Shown in pieces: positions 33,734 through 43,418 of a stretch of DNA of 64,000 nucleotides (its first letter is position 1; each line of letters starts with the position of its first letter). This DNA is from Mucilaginibacter arboris (GTDB taxonomy: Bacteria > Bacteroidota > Bacteroidia > Sphingobacteriales > Sphingobacteriaceae): positions 1 to 64,000 of the forward strand of contig NZ_WPIK01000016.1 of the NCBI RefSeq assembly GCF_009754915.1, read 5' to 3'. The notes below the pieces were generated by a model. It was not told the DNA's origin, ran no database searches, and worked only from the letters and a program-made list of their open reading frames with translations. Position numbers and translations under genes: made by a program.

Positions 33734-34502
33734 CAAAATATTTACCGTAGTCTTAATTATGCTTTTTCCTATTATTGGAATCAGTAAGCCAATTCAAAAT
33801 CAAAAGTCCAAATCTGATGCACGTATTGAAACATTAGAAAAACGAGTTCAGCAACTGGAAAATTATAAGGGTAATATAGATAACTTATCAAAAATTCAGA
33901 GTGAGAATTTAAGAAAGTATGTCGATGACGAAATAAAGAAGGGCATGGGTAAGATCGACGATGCTAAAACTATGATCACATGGATACTTTGGTTCGGTTT
34001 ACCTGTGACACTAATTTCAATAGCAGTAGGATATTTTTCAGCTATTAAAAAAGCTAAAAAATTTGTGCTTGATAAAATCGAAACAGTTGTGGAGGGAAAT
34101 CGGGATGAAATAATCCGATTGATTGAGACTGAAGCTTTTGACACAAGATTGAGAAATACTAAACATTTATTGGTAGTTAGTGGTGATGAAGAGTCAGAGG
34201 AAAGTTTAAAAAAGTTTATGACAAAGCTTAACTTCAAAAATGTTAAATATAGGAGAGCAGAATCAGTTGACAATATTCCTGATCACGATCTAATGATTTT
34301 TAACACACCGAAAGGCAATCTTAGTCAAGAAACAATAGATCTATTTATGCAGAATACTGAAGATGAAGATATTTGCTATGTCGCATATACAACTATGCAA
34401 CTTAATCGTGACCCAAGATTAAATTTTTCTAATTCTAGATTTACGTTATATCACAGTATATTATCAACTTTAAAATTTTCTGAAAGTGCACGGTTAAATT
34501 GA
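33720..34502 (+). CDS. Probable CBASS effector: membrane protein with cytosolic Rossmann-like domain
   Basis: 260 residues, start overlapping cap3 by 14 bp. A hydrophobic N-terminus (7-22) resembles a signal peptide or first membrane helix. A coiled coil (~33-80) and a strong membrane helix (~86-107, ITWILWFGLPVTLISIAVGY) follow. The C-terminal part (~145-260) begins with a Rossmann-like strand-turn (KHLLVVSGDEESEESLKKFM) and continues VDNIPDHDLMIFNT and DEDICYVAYTT. The effector position plus membrane helices suggest ligand-triggered membrane disruption. It does not match the common phospholipase, endonuclease, TIR-SAVED or Cap15-type effectors. Confidence 0.6.
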   Translation: MKPTNKIFTVVLIMLFPIIGISKPIQNQKSKSDARIETLEKRVQQLENYKGNIDNLSKIQSENLRKYVDDEIKKGMGKIDDAKTMITWILWFGLPVTLISIAVGYFSAIKKAKKFVLDKIETVVEGNRDEIIRLIETEAFDTRLRNTKHLLVVSGDEESEESLKKFMTKLNFKNVKYRRAESVDNIPDHDLMIFNTPKGNLSQETIDLFMQNTEDEDICYVAYTTMQLNRDPRLNFSNSRFTLYHSILSTLKFSESARLN

Positions 34503-34779
34503 ATGATAAAGCCTTGACATTCTTTGTAAATTTTATGAATTCATGCTCCCTAGAACGTTATTTTGTCTTATAATAAGATTTTGTATAGATAAATCTGTAC
34601 ACCATAAACAACTCTAAAACACCGGGTCGGTAGGCCACAAATGTCGGTAGGACTAATCTATTAGCTGATTAAGTAATTCTATGCCGGTAACGGAGGTTTT
34701 AGTCACTAAAAATATTTCAGGAAAGAACTATTTAATCTTACATTATCCGTCAATTATAAAATTACCCTTATACTGTTAA

Positions 34780-36360
34780 ATGTCTGAAGATCAGAAAAAA
34801 CAATTGGAGCAGCAACTCTGGAATGTAGCTAATACATTGCGCGGCAAGATGAATGCAGATGAATTTCGAGATTATATATTAGGATTCATCTTTTACAAAT
34901 ACCTCTCTGAGCGGATGGAAATCTACGCCAATGAAATTCTTGAAACTGATGGAATCAAATACAAAGAAATTAATGAAAACGCCGAAGATGGCAAAGCTTA
35001 TTTAGAGGCGATAAAAGAAGCATCTGTAGAAAAATTGGGTTACTTTCTAAAGCCTTCCGAACTGTTTAGCGAGGTGGCCAAACGTGGTAATGGTGATAAA
35101 GACGAAGATGAAAGCAATTTCATTTTGGAAGACCTGCAAAAGATCCTGACCAACATTCAGCAAAGTACAATGGGCACGGAAAGTGAAGAGGATTTTGACC
35201 ATTTGTTTGAAGATATGGATTTAAACAGCACTAAGCTGGGCAAAACGCCGGAAGCGAGGAATAGCATCATTGCGAAAGTGTTAGCCCACCTGGATAAGAT
35301 CGATTTTAAACTAGAACAAAGCGAACTGGATGTGTTGGGTGATGCTTACGAATATCTGATCGGTCAGTTTGCCAGTGGCGCAGGAAAAAAAGCAGGTGAG
35401 TTCTACACACCACAACAAGTAAGTACGATTTTGGCAAAACTGGTAACTACCGGCAAGAAAAAACTAAAGTATGCTTATGACCCAACCTTTGGTTCTGGTT
35501 CGCTAATACTACGCGTGGCAAAAGAAGTAGAGGTAACACAGTTTTTTGGACAGGAGTTAAATCGTACCACTTATAACTTGGCGCGGATGAACATGATCTT
35601 ACATGGTATCAATTATCGTCGGTTCAATATCAAGCAAGAAGACACGCTGGAGCATCCACAGCATTTGGGAATGGAATTTGAAGCTATTGTAGCCAATCCA
35701 CCCTTTTCTGCCCAGTGGAGCGCAAACCCTTTATTTACGAGCGATGACCGATTTAGTCAATATGGTAAACTGGCACCAAGCAGCAAAGCTGATTTTGCTT
35801 TTGTACAGCACATGATTCATCATCTGGCAGAAAATGGAACAATGGCTATTGTACTTCCGCACGGCGCGCTGTTTCGTGGCGGTGCAGAGCAGCATATCCG
35901 CCGGTATCTCATCGAAAATCGGAATTACCTGGATGCAGTAATAGGTTTACCGGCTAACATTTTTTATGGTACCAGTATTCCTACCTGTATTATGGTGTTT
36001 AAAAAATGCCGGGAACAGCCGGACGATATTCTGTTTATTGATGCCAGCAAAGGTTACGAAAAAGTAAAAACGCAGAATGTTTTACGAACAGAACATATAG
36101 AAAAGATTGTAAATACTTACCGAAACCGGCAGGAAATACCGAAATTTAGTAAAAGAAGTACGCTAAAAGAAGTAGCGGAAAACGATTACAATCTGAATAT
36201 TCCGCGCTATGTAGATACGTTTGAAGCAGACGACCAACTGGATATCAACGCCATTGCGCTGGAACTGCAAACTTTGGAGAAGGATATGAAAAATACGGAT
36301 ACTGAACTGGCTACTTTTTGTACAGCATTAGGTATTGAAACACCTTTTTCATTAATATGA
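34780..36360 (+). CDS. hsdM: Type I restriction-modification methyltransferase subunit
   Basis: 526 residues. An N-terminal helical HsdM domain (KKQLEQQLWNVANTLRGKMN) is followed by the N6-adenine methyltransferase core: motif I DPTFGSGSLILRVAKE and catalytic motif IV EAIVANPPFSAQW. The targeted adenine methylation protects host DNA. It overlaps hsdS by 4 bp (ATGA). Full length and intact motifs indicate an active enzyme. Confidence 0.95.
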   Translation: MSEDQKKQLEQQLWNVANTLRGKMNADEFRDYILGFIFYKYLSERMEIYANEILETDGIKYKEINENAEDGKAYLEAIKEASVEKLGYFLKPSELFSEVAKRGNGDKDEDESNFILEDLQKILTNIQQSTMGTESEEDFDHLFEDMDLNSTKLGKTPEARNSIIAKVLAHLDKIDFKLEQSELDVLGDAYEYLIGQFASGAGKKAGEFYTPQQVSTILAKLVTTGKKKLKYAYDPTFGSGSLILRVAKEVEVTQFFGQELNRTTYNLARMNMILHGINYRRFNIKQEDTLEHPQHLGMEFEAIVANPPFSAQWSANPLFTSDDRFSQYGKLAPSSKADFAFVQHMIHHLAENGTMAIVLPHGALFRGGAEQHIRRYLIENRNYLDAVIGLPANIFYGTSIPTCIMVFKKCREQPDDILFIDASKGYEKVKTQNVLRTEHIEKIVNTYRNRQEIPKFSKRSTLKEVAENDYNLNIPRYVDTFEADDQLDINAIALELQTLEKDMKNTDTELATFCTALGIETPFSLI

Positions 36361-37595
36361 TGGTTACAGAAAATACAGATTTAGCACTTGAGCCGGTTTT
36401 GCGGTTTCCTGAATTTGAAGGAGAATGGGAGCAGAAGAAGTTGGGAGAAATTACACAATACGTAGATTATAGAGGAAAAACTCCTCAGAAAAGCGAACAA
36501 GGTGTATTTTTGGTTACGGCAAAAAATATAAAGCAAGGATACATTGATTATGAAGTTTCAAGAGAATTTATTCTTTTGAAAGATTATGAAAATGTCATGA
36601 GAAGAGGTAAGCCTCTTATTGGTGATGTTCTTATTACAACAGAAGCACCATTAGGTAATGTTGCATCTATTGACATTGAAGGAATTGCTTTAGCTCAACG
36701 AGTTATTAAGTTAAGAGGAAAAGAAAATATTTTACAAAATGGTTTCCTTAAATTTAGACTTATTAGTCCTCAATTTCAAAAACCTTTAGATGATAAATCA
36801 AGTGGAACAACAGCTAAAGGTATAAAAGGAAGTGAATTGCATAAAATGGCAATTTCTTTCCCCACACTTCCCGAACAAAAACGCATTGCATCTTTCTTCA
36901 CTGTTTTAGATCAAAAGCTAAACCAACTCAAACAAAAGAAAAACCTGTTGGCGCAATATAAAAAAGGTGTTAGGCAGCAGCTCTTTTCGCAGAAATTGCG
37001 GTTTAAGGACGATGAAGGAAATGAGTTTCCGGATTGGGAGGAGAAAAAGTTGAATCAAATTACAGAAATTTTTGACGGAACACACCAAACGCCGACGTAT
37101 TTACCAATTGGTATTCCTTTTTATAGTGTTGAACACGTTACTGCAAATAATTTTGAAAATACCAAATTCATATCTATTGATGTTTTTGAAAAAGAAAACA
37201 AAAGAGTAAAATTAGAAAAGGGCGATATTTTAATGACTCGTATTGGTGATATAGGTACAGCAAGACTTATTGATTGGGATGTTAAAGCTTCATTTTATGT
37301 TAGTTTAGCCTTAATCAAACAATCATCAGAATTTTATTCAGCCTACCTAAATCATTATATTTCTACCAAAGATTTTCAAAATGAATTATGGCAGAGAACC
37401 ATTCACGTAGCATTTCCTAAGAAAATAAATTTAGGTGAAATTGGTAATTGTATTGTTATGCTTCCTGTAATTGCAGAACAAACCAAAATCGCCAACTTCC
37501 TTTCAGCAATTGATGAAAAAATAAATCAAACGCAAATCCAGATAAAAAAAACCGAACAATACAAAAAAGGGCTGATGCAAAAAATGTTCTGCTAA
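36357..37595 (+). CDS. hsdS: Type I restriction-modification specificity subunit
   Basis: 412 residues with two target-recognition domains, each opening with WE-K-KL (EWEQKKLGEITQYVDYRGKT and DWEEKKLNQITEIFDGTHQT), separated and followed by the conserved spacer helices (PTLPEQKRIASFFTVLDQKL, EQTKIANFLSAIDEKINQ). Each domain recognises half of a bipartite DNA site. The two halves are near-repeats, as expected. The ATG overlaps the hsdM stop. Confidence 0.93.
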   Translation: MMVTENTDLALEPVLRFPEFEGEWEQKKLGEITQYVDYRGKTPQKSEQGVFLVTAKNIKQGYIDYEVSREFILLKDYENVMRRGKPLIGDVLITTEAPLGNVASIDIEGIALAQRVIKLRGKENILQNGFLKFRLISPQFQKPLDDKSSGTTAKGIKGSELHKMAISFPTLPEQKRIASFFTVLDQKLNQLKQKKNLLAQYKKGVRQQLFSQKLRFKDDEGNEFPDWEEKKLNQITEIFDGTHQTPTYLPIGIPFYSVEHVTANNFENTKFISIDVFEKENKRVKLEKGDILMTRIGDIGTARLIDWDVKASFYVSLALIKQSSEFYSAYLNHYISTKDFQNELWQRTIHVAFPKKINLGEIGNCIVMLPVIAEQTKIANFLSAIDEKINQTQIQIKKTEQYKKGLMQKMFC

Positions 37596-37645
37596 AAGAA
37601 GTATTCAAATTAAAGCCTTCATCATTCAAAGCTTCTACCAAACCA

Positions 37646-40495
37646 ATGAGTAAACAGCCCGAACAAATACTGGAAGAACAACTGGTAGCACAATTGCAAA
37701 AGCTGGGTTACGCTTTTGTTCAACTGAAAGATGAACAGGATTTGTTAGCCAACTTAAAAGCACAGTTAGAGCAGCACAACAACATTCATTTTACAGAAAA
37801 AGAATTTGAACGGGTTCTTAATCTGCTAAGCAAAGGTTCTGTATTTGAGAAGGCCAAAATGCTGCGCGAAATGCAGCATCTGGTTAGAGATAATGGCGAT
37901 AACCTGTATTTCGAGTTTCTACAAACCGAGCACTGGTGCCAGAACCGTTTCCAGGTAACCCAGCAGGTAAGCATGGAAGGCAAATACAAAAACCGATACG
38001 ATGTTACGCTGCTAATAAATGGTTTGCCTTTGGTACAGATAGAACTGAAACGGCGCGGACTGGAACTGAAAGAAGCTTTTAACCAGATTAACCGTTACCA
38101 ACGCCACTCGTTTGGTGCAGGTGCGGCACTGTTTCAATATGTGCAGGTATTTGTCATCAGCAACGGTGTAAATACCAAGTATTACGCCAACAACAAAACG
38201 CAGACCTTTAAGCAAACCTTTTACTGGACTGACCGGGAAAACCAGCGTTTAACCAATATCCTCAACGGTTTTACAACAGATTTTTTAGAGCCTTGCCATA
38301 TCAGTAAAATGATATGTAAATATATCGTGCTAAACGAAGCATACAAGGTCTTAATGGTGTTGCGCCCGTACCAGTATTATGCGGTAGAAGCTTTAATAGA
38401 CCGGGTTAAAAACAGCAACAAAAACGGTTACATCTGGCATACTACCGGTTCGGGCAAAACTTTGACTGCTTTTAAAGCCAGTCAGATTTTAACTGGCTTG
38501 CCGCAGATTAAAAAGGTAGTTTTTGTAGTTGACCGGAAAGATTTGGATTATCAAACCACTAAAGAGTTTAACAGCTTTAGCAAAGGCAGCATAGACGGAA
38601 CAGACAATACAAAAGCATTGGTTAAACAGTTTACAGACGATACCAAACTGATTGTAACGACCATCCAAAAACTAAATACAGCTATCAGCAAAAAGCAGTA
38701 TCTGGATCAGATGGAAAAGCTAAAGGATGAACGCATCGTTTTTATTTTTGACGAATGCCACCGCAGTCAGTTCGGCGAAACACATAACCGGATTAAAGCT
38801 TTTTTTAACAATATTCAGCTGTTCGGTTTTACCGGTACGCCCATTTTTGCTGATAATGCTGTAAAAAACGAACTGGGCAAAAGAACCACTAAAGAACTGT
38901 TTGGTGAATGCTTGCACAAATACGTGATCACGGACGCCATCAGGGACGAAAACGTATTGAAGTTTGCGGTTGAATATGTAGGCAGGTACAAACGGAAAGA
39001 TACTGCGACCGAAGTAGATATTGAAGTAGAAGACATTGACACCAAAGAGTTAATGGATTCGCCATTGCGATTGGAAAAAATAGCAGATTATATTATTGCC
39101 AATCATCACCGTAAAACGCATAGTCAGGCATTTACGGCCATGTTCTGCATTAACAGCGTTGATACGCTGATTAAATATTACGACATCTTCCAGCGTAAAA
39201 AAGAAGCAGGCGAACACAGTTTAAAAGTTGCAACCATTTTTAGTTATGCAGCAAATGAAGACGATGCCGATGCGAATGGCTTTATTCCCGAAGAACTTTC
39301 GGTTGCAGAAGAACCAAAGGTTTTATACGGACTGAACGTACACACCCGCGAAAAGCTGGATGAGTTTATTACTCATTATAATCAGTTGTTTGACACCAAG
39401 TTTTCGACGAGAGATAGCGAAACTTTCTACAACTATTACAACGATATTTCCAAGAAGGTAAAGGAAAAGAAGATCGATATCCTGTTTGTGGTCAACATGT
39501 TTTTAACAGGCTTTGATAGCCCTGGTTTAAATACGCTTTATGTAGATAAGAACTTGCAGTACCATGGTTTGATTCAGGCCTATTCGCGCACCAATCGTAT
39601 TCTGGATGAAAAGAAATCTCAGGGCAACATTGTGGTTTTTCGGAACTTGAAAGATGCTACGGATGAAGCGATCACTTTATTTTCTAATAAAGAAGCGATT
39701 GAAGAAATCATCATGGCTCCTTTTGAAGACTACGTAGAGAAATTCAATACTGCTTATAATGAACTGCTGAAAATAACACCTACCGTAAACAGTGTTAATG
39801 ATTTGCAAAGCGAAGATGAGGAACTGGCCTTTGTTAAAGCATTCCGCGAATTGATGCGTATCAAAAATATTCTGTCTGCTTTTGCCGATTTTGACATGGA
39901 TAGCGTGGAAATGCCCGAACAGCTTTTTGAGGACTACAAAAGCAAGTATTTGGATTTATACGACAAGGCAAAAAGCAATGACCAGAAAGAAAAGGTTTCT
40001 ATTTTAGAAGATGTGGACTTTGAACTGGAGCTGATTCATCGTGATGAAATTAACGTTAATTACATTATCCAGCTGCTTATCAAGCTCAAAGCAAACTCCA
40101 AAAAAGATACAACCCAGGTTGAAAAGGAAATATTTAACTTGTTAAATACAGAAGCACCTTTAAGAAGCAAACGAGAACTGATCGAAAAGTTTATTCAGGA
40201 TAATTTACCTGTTTTGCAAAACACCGACGATATACCGGAAGCATTTGAAAAGTTTTGGAACAAGGAACAACAAAAAGCTTTTGAGCAACTAGTAGAAGAA
40301 GAAAACCTTTCCGCAGATAGAACCGAAAAAATAATTGAAGATTATCTTTATGCAGAACGGGAACCTTTGCGTGATGAAGTGCTGGAGCTGCTGAAAGGAG
40401 ATAAACCTTCAATTTTACTGCGCAAAAAAACCGGAGACCGGATTTTAGGAAAGGTCATAAGTTTCGTGGAAAAGTTTATTAATGGAATGAGATGA
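37646..40495 (+). CDS. hsdR: Type I restriction endonuclease/translocase subunit
   Basis: 949 residues. The N-terminal nuclease domain is seen in NGLPLVQIELKRRG (PD-(D/E)XK catalytic Glu and Lys). The motor has Walker A HTTGSGKTLTAFKA, Walker B / DEAH-type IFDECHRSQFG, motif III FGFTGTPIF and the motif VI region QAYSRTNRI. The C-terminus is helical for HsdM docking. It starts 50 bp after hsdS and completes the RM operon. A dif-like site lies 64 bp downstream. Confidence 0.95.
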   Translation: MSKQPEQILEEQLVAQLQKLGYAFVQLKDEQDLLANLKAQLEQHNNIHFTEKEFERVLNLLSKGSVFEKAKMLREMQHLVRDNGDNLYFEFLQTEHWCQNRFQVTQQVSMEGKYKNRYDVTLLINGLPLVQIELKRRGLELKEAFNQINRYQRHSFGAGAALFQYVQVFVISNGVNTKYYANNKTQTFKQTFYWTDRENQRLTNILNGFTTDFLEPCHISKMICKYIVLNEAYKVLMVLRPYQYYAVEALIDRVKNSNKNGYIWHTTGSGKTLTAFKASQILTGLPQIKKVVFVVDRKDLDYQTTKEFNSFSKGSIDGTDNTKALVKQFTDDTKLIVTTIQKLNTAISKKQYLDQMEKLKDERIVFIFDECHRSQFGETHNRIKAFFNNIQLFGFTGTPIFADNAVKNELGKRTTKELFGECLHKYVITDAIRDENVLKFAVEYVGRYKRKDTATEVDIEVEDIDTKELMDSPLRLEKIADYIIANHHRKTHSQAFTAMFCINSVDTLIKYYDIFQRKKEAGEHSLKVATIFSYAANEDDADANGFIPEELSVAEEPKVLYGLNVHTREKLDEFITHYNQLFDTKFSTRDSETFYNYYNDISKKVKEKKIDILFVVNMFLTGFDSPGLNTLYVDKNLQYHGLIQAYSRTNRILDEKKSQGNIVVFRNLKDATDEAITLFSNKEAIEEIIMAPFEDYVEKFNTAYNELLKITPTVNSVNDLQSEDEELAFVKAFRELMRIKNILSAFADFDMDSVEMPEQLFEDYKSKYLDLYDKAKSNDQKEKVSILEDVDFELELIHRDEINVNYIIQLLIKLKANSKKDTTQVEKEIFNLLNTEAPLRSKRELIEKFIQDNLPVLQNTDDIPEAFEKFWNKEQQKAFEQLVEEENLSADRTEKIIEDYLYAEREPLRDEVLELLKGDKPSILLRKKTGDRILGKVISFVEKFINGMR

Positions 40496-40559
40496 GATTA
40501 TGAACACGGTATTATTATGCAATTTGTCACTTTTGAAAAAAGACGTCTAAATTTCTCCT

Positions 40560-40587
40560 ACTTAACATAAGATAAATTATAAGGCAG
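40560..40587 (+). repeat. dif-like XerC/XerD site 3 (right edge of the defence block)
   Basis: Arms ACTTAACATAA and TTATAAGGCAG around the spacer GATAAA. It is nearly identical in both arms and in flanks (TTTCTCCT before, GTAGAAAA after) to site 1 at 10367 and lies just behind hsdR. Confidence 0.65.
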
Positions 40588-40620
40588 GTAGAAAAAGGCA
40601 TCAGTTGCCCTCTAAGCAAT

Positions 40621-41118
40621 TCATTTTCCAAGTATCTTTAGACTTCTTTCTTGTCCATCGAGAATAGCTACGTTAGGAAGTGTTGCCCAATCTTCAAAGC
40701 CAAAATGTTTAAACAGCTTTAAACTTGGTTCGTTATGTGAAAAAATAGATCCAAGCAATGTTTTGATACCAAGCAGGGTTGAATTCTCAATACAATATCG
40801 AAGGATTTCTTTACCTAAGCCCCTGCCTCGCTCGGTTGCTTCCAGATAAATGCTTATTTCAACAGTTGAATCATATGCAGGTCTTCCGTAAAACGATTGA
40901 AAACTTACCCAACCTATAATTTGATTAAACGTGTTTTCCATAACCCAAAGAGGTCTTTTCTCGGAACTATGTTCGTCAAACCATTTTTGCCTGCTGCCAA
41001 CAGTTACAGGTTCTGTGTCGGCCGTCACCATCCGTGATGGTATTGTTGAATTATAAATCTCAACAATCTTTATTAGTTCAGCCTGTGTAGCATTTCGATA
41101 ATTCAACTTTGCCATCAT
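40621..41118 (-). CDS. Phosphinothricin-type GNAT acetyltransferase
   Basis: 165 residues from the ATG at 41118. The PAT-like N-terminus (LNYRNATQAELIKIVEIYNS, then TADTEPVT), the middle IIGWVSFQSFYGRPAYDSTV, and the acetyl-CoA loop ERGRGLGKEILRYCIE are all present, followed by NEPSLKLFKHFGFE. Such enzymes acetylate phosphinothricin, methionine sulfone or related toxic amino acids. It is the first cargo gene of the short block between dif-like sites 3 and 4. Confidence 0.82.
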   Translation of the reverse strand: MMAKLNYRNATQAELIKIVEIYNSTIPSRMVTADTEPVTVGSRQKWFDEHSSEKRPLWVMENTFNQIIGWVSFQSFYGRPAYDSTVEISIYLEATERGRGLGKEILRYCIENSTLLGIKTLLGSIFSHNEPSLKLFKHFGFEDWATLPNVAILDGQERSLKILGK

Positions 41119-41205
41119 TTTTTTACTGTTAAACGTCCTGAATTTACCGCCAACAAACAGATATTGAAGTCGGCCTGATAATACTATCTTATCAACCGAT
41201 ACCAA

Positions 41206-41572
41206 AGCTAAGTTAATGATGGATTGCTGATAATTATATTACTGCCCGATAATGTTCAATCACGCTGGAACTGAAGCTGAGTAGATTTACAACTGCTGAT
41301 GCTGCGTGCTGTCTGCCCACTTGCAGCAATGCTTTTGTTGTAGGCTGTATTTCTAAAATTTGCAACGCTAAGCTTTTTTCATGTAGGCTCCTGTTGAAAA
41401 GTGAAAAGCTTTGAACAGCAGAACTTGAAAATAGTACCTTCCGGAAATAAGCAAGTATCCTTATCGTCTGATGTAAATAATTTACCTCTACTTAAAACCG
41501 AGAACAAGTTATACGCGTAACTCATGCATCTGTTTACATGCCCCTTGGCATATTACTTAAACCGCTACTGAC
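41206..41572. other. Non-coding spacer
   Basis: About 370 bases without a gene or a recognised repeat. Confidence 0.35.
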
Positions 41573-42148
41573 GTGTCTATTGCAAAAAAGTTAAGTTTAC
41601 TCGAACTGAGAATGGTTTCCTGGAAAGTCAGGAATGGGCTGACCATTCTGCGCATTGCCCTTGGCATCATTTTCTTCTGGTTCGGTATCCTGAAATTTTT
41701 TCACGGGTTAAGCCCAGCAGAAGAACTCGCGTCGCGGACGATTTATAAACTTACTTTCGGGCTTGTTCCCCCCGGTATTTCTGTTTATGTTCTGGCCACT
41801 TGGGAAACACTGATCGGCATCGGCCTGCTTACCGGCTGGCTGCTGGATACCACCCTGCTGCTGCTTTACTTCCAAATGGCAGGCACATTTTTACCCATGC
41901 TGTTCTTTCCTAATGAAATATTTGCGCATTCCGTTTTTATACCTACGATGGAAGGACAATACATTATCAAAAACCTGGTGCTGATCAGCGCAGGGATCGT
42001 GATTGGTTCTACCGTAAAAGGCGCAGGCATTATTGCAGGACCGGATGCGAGGAACCTGGCCGAAAAGTACAACTCAAGGTTTTTTACCAAACAGCAGCTT
42101 GCTGAATCTACGCCATTGGAACTTATACCGGAGAACGGATTAGAATGA
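41573..42148 (+). CDS. DoxX-like membrane protein
   Basis: 191 residues from a GTG; the ATG at 41624 is an alternative that keeps the whole fold. Four membrane segments (about 28-45, 70-90, 97-117, 140-160) and the family-like stretch FGILKFFHGLSPAEEL and VLATWETLIGIGLLTGW. DoxX-like proteins are integral membrane partners in redox or stress functions; the specific role here is unknown. Its stop overlaps a possible downstream ATG. Confidence 0.72.
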   Translation: MSIAKKLSLLELRMVSWKVRNGLTILRIALGIIFFWFGILKFFHGLSPAEELASRTIYKLTFGLVPPGISVYVLATWETLIGIGLLTGWLLDTTLLLLYFQMAGTFLPMLFFPNEIFAHSVFIPTMEGQYIIKNLVLISAGIVIGSTVKGAGIIAGPDARNLAEKYNSRFFTKQQLAESTPLELIPENGLE

Positions 42149-42288
42149 CTAGCAATATTGTTTTCTGTTATTTGTGTTGGCCCTGTTCTGACACGGGGAT
42201 TAAAAAAACCAGAAACTTTCAATTAATATTTGTAACCGGGTGTTTTTGTTTCCGTATCCAGTTGATAGCCTATTTATCTGTCCCATTA

Positions 42289-42609
42289 GTGCGTACCGAA
42301 ACTATTTCCCTATCTGACACCGAAATAATAAGCCTGCTGGAAGCGGATTCTATCGCCGGAACGATGGCGCTTTATGACCGGTACGTTGCCCCGCTGATAC
42401 TTGCCATTTTCCGTATTGTTCGGGAAAAGGAACGGGCAGATGAAATACTGGTTAAAACGCTCGTCATTGTCAGTAAAACCTATAGCACGAACTTAAAGCA
42501 AAAAGAAAACCTTTTACCCTGGGTCATGGCTATTGCCCGAGAGCAGGCGAACCTTTTTAGGTTGGAAAAGACTGCGGCAATCATAGATGCAGCGGGCGTA
42601 GCTAGCTAA
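42289..42609 (+). CDS. Short sigma-70 region 2-like protein, truncated
   Basis: 106 residues from a GTG at 42289; a frame from the ATG at 42145 would add 48 cysteine-rich residues that do not look like sigma factor. Region 2 is recognisable (SIAGTMALYDRYVAPLILAI, VREKERADEILVKTLVIV, LLPWVMAIAREQANLFR), but the region 4 helix-turn-helix is absent. It could be a remnant or a sigma-interacting regulator. It precedes a DUF4142 gene, a common neighbourhood for stress sigma factors. Confidence 0.5.
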   Translation: MRTETISLSDTEIISLLEADSIAGTMALYDRYVAPLILAIFRIVREKERADEILVKTLVIVSKTYSTNLKQKENLLPWVMAIAREQANLFRLEKTAAIIDAAGVAS

Positions 42610-42750
42610 CTGCTGGTTTTGATAAAAGGTCGAGCAAATTTGCATCAAATCTATAAATATGAATTTCAAGAGAGAAGATACTAATATTCCTTCTATCAAA
42701 CATTCTCCCGGGAAACCTATTGTAACTATACAAATTATTAAACCGATAAA

Positions 42751-43350
42751 ATGAACAAAAACTCAACTTCGTCTCAAAGACGTGATTTCGTCAAAAAATC
42801 CCTAACCGGTACCTTGGCCTTGACAGCAGGCCTGTCTGGTGTCACCAGCTTGTTATCTTCTTTTAGCACAGATAACGATAACGGACCAATGCTATTGACT
42901 GAGGTTCCTACAGCAGCAAATGAAAAGGAATTTCGGATGAAGGTGCTCGGCCCTGCTGAACTTTCACTCGCTACCAGCCAGATTGCAGTAAGTAAAGCTG
43001 CCCAGAAAAACGCCAAAGAATTTGCCGGATTTGAACTGACAGAAGCAATCGCTGTAACGGGTGTTTTAAAGGATTTGGGCACGCCGGTACCACCAATGGA
43101 CGCCAAAGCAAAAGCCACACTCGCTAAAATTAAAGCAGCTCCGGCAGGGTCAGCTTTTGATAAAGCCTATATAGGCGCACAGCTGGAAAACCATGAATTT
43201 TTACGTGACCTTGCCCAGGATTACTTAGGTAAAGGGAAAATGGCAGGCGCAGCAGAGGCTCAGACAAGGCACCTGGCAACACTTGCATTAGCTGTTTTTA
43301 AAGAGCATGTGGCTATAACAACGAGGATCCTTCATGAGTTAGGAGCTTAA
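42751..43350 (+). CDS. DUF4142 ferritin-like protein with Tat-type signal
   Basis: 199 residues. The N-terminus has a twin-arginine pattern (SSQRRDFVKKSLTG) followed by a hydrophobic stretch, so export by Tat is likely. The mature part is four-helical (EFRMKVLGPAELSLATSQIA, ENHEFLRDLAQDYLG, TRHLATLALAVFKEHVAI), matching DUF4142 proteins with a ferritin-like bundle. Roles in oxidative or envelope stress are suggested for the family; not proven. Confidence 0.75.
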   Translation: MNKNSTSSQRRDFVKKSLTGTLALTAGLSGVTSLLSSFSTDNDNGPMLLTEVPTAANEKEFRMKVLGPAELSLATSQIAVSKAAQKNAKEFAGFELTEAIAVTGVLKDLGTPVPPMDAKAKATLAKIKAAPAGSAFDKAYIGAQLENHEFLRDLAQDYLGKGKMAGAAEAQTRHLATLALAVFKEHVAITTRILHELGA

Positions 43351-43418
43351 CAAAAGCCAAGTTGAAAAATGATGTGCCTTAAAATACAATATTCTTAATT
43401 TTCCAAAAACTGATACCA

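Noticed and set aside
34562-34590. Possible fifth dif-like site (GTCTTATAA then TTTGTATAG)
   Set aside because: Only the XerC-like arm resembles the others; the conserved AACATAA/TTATGTT arm is not there.
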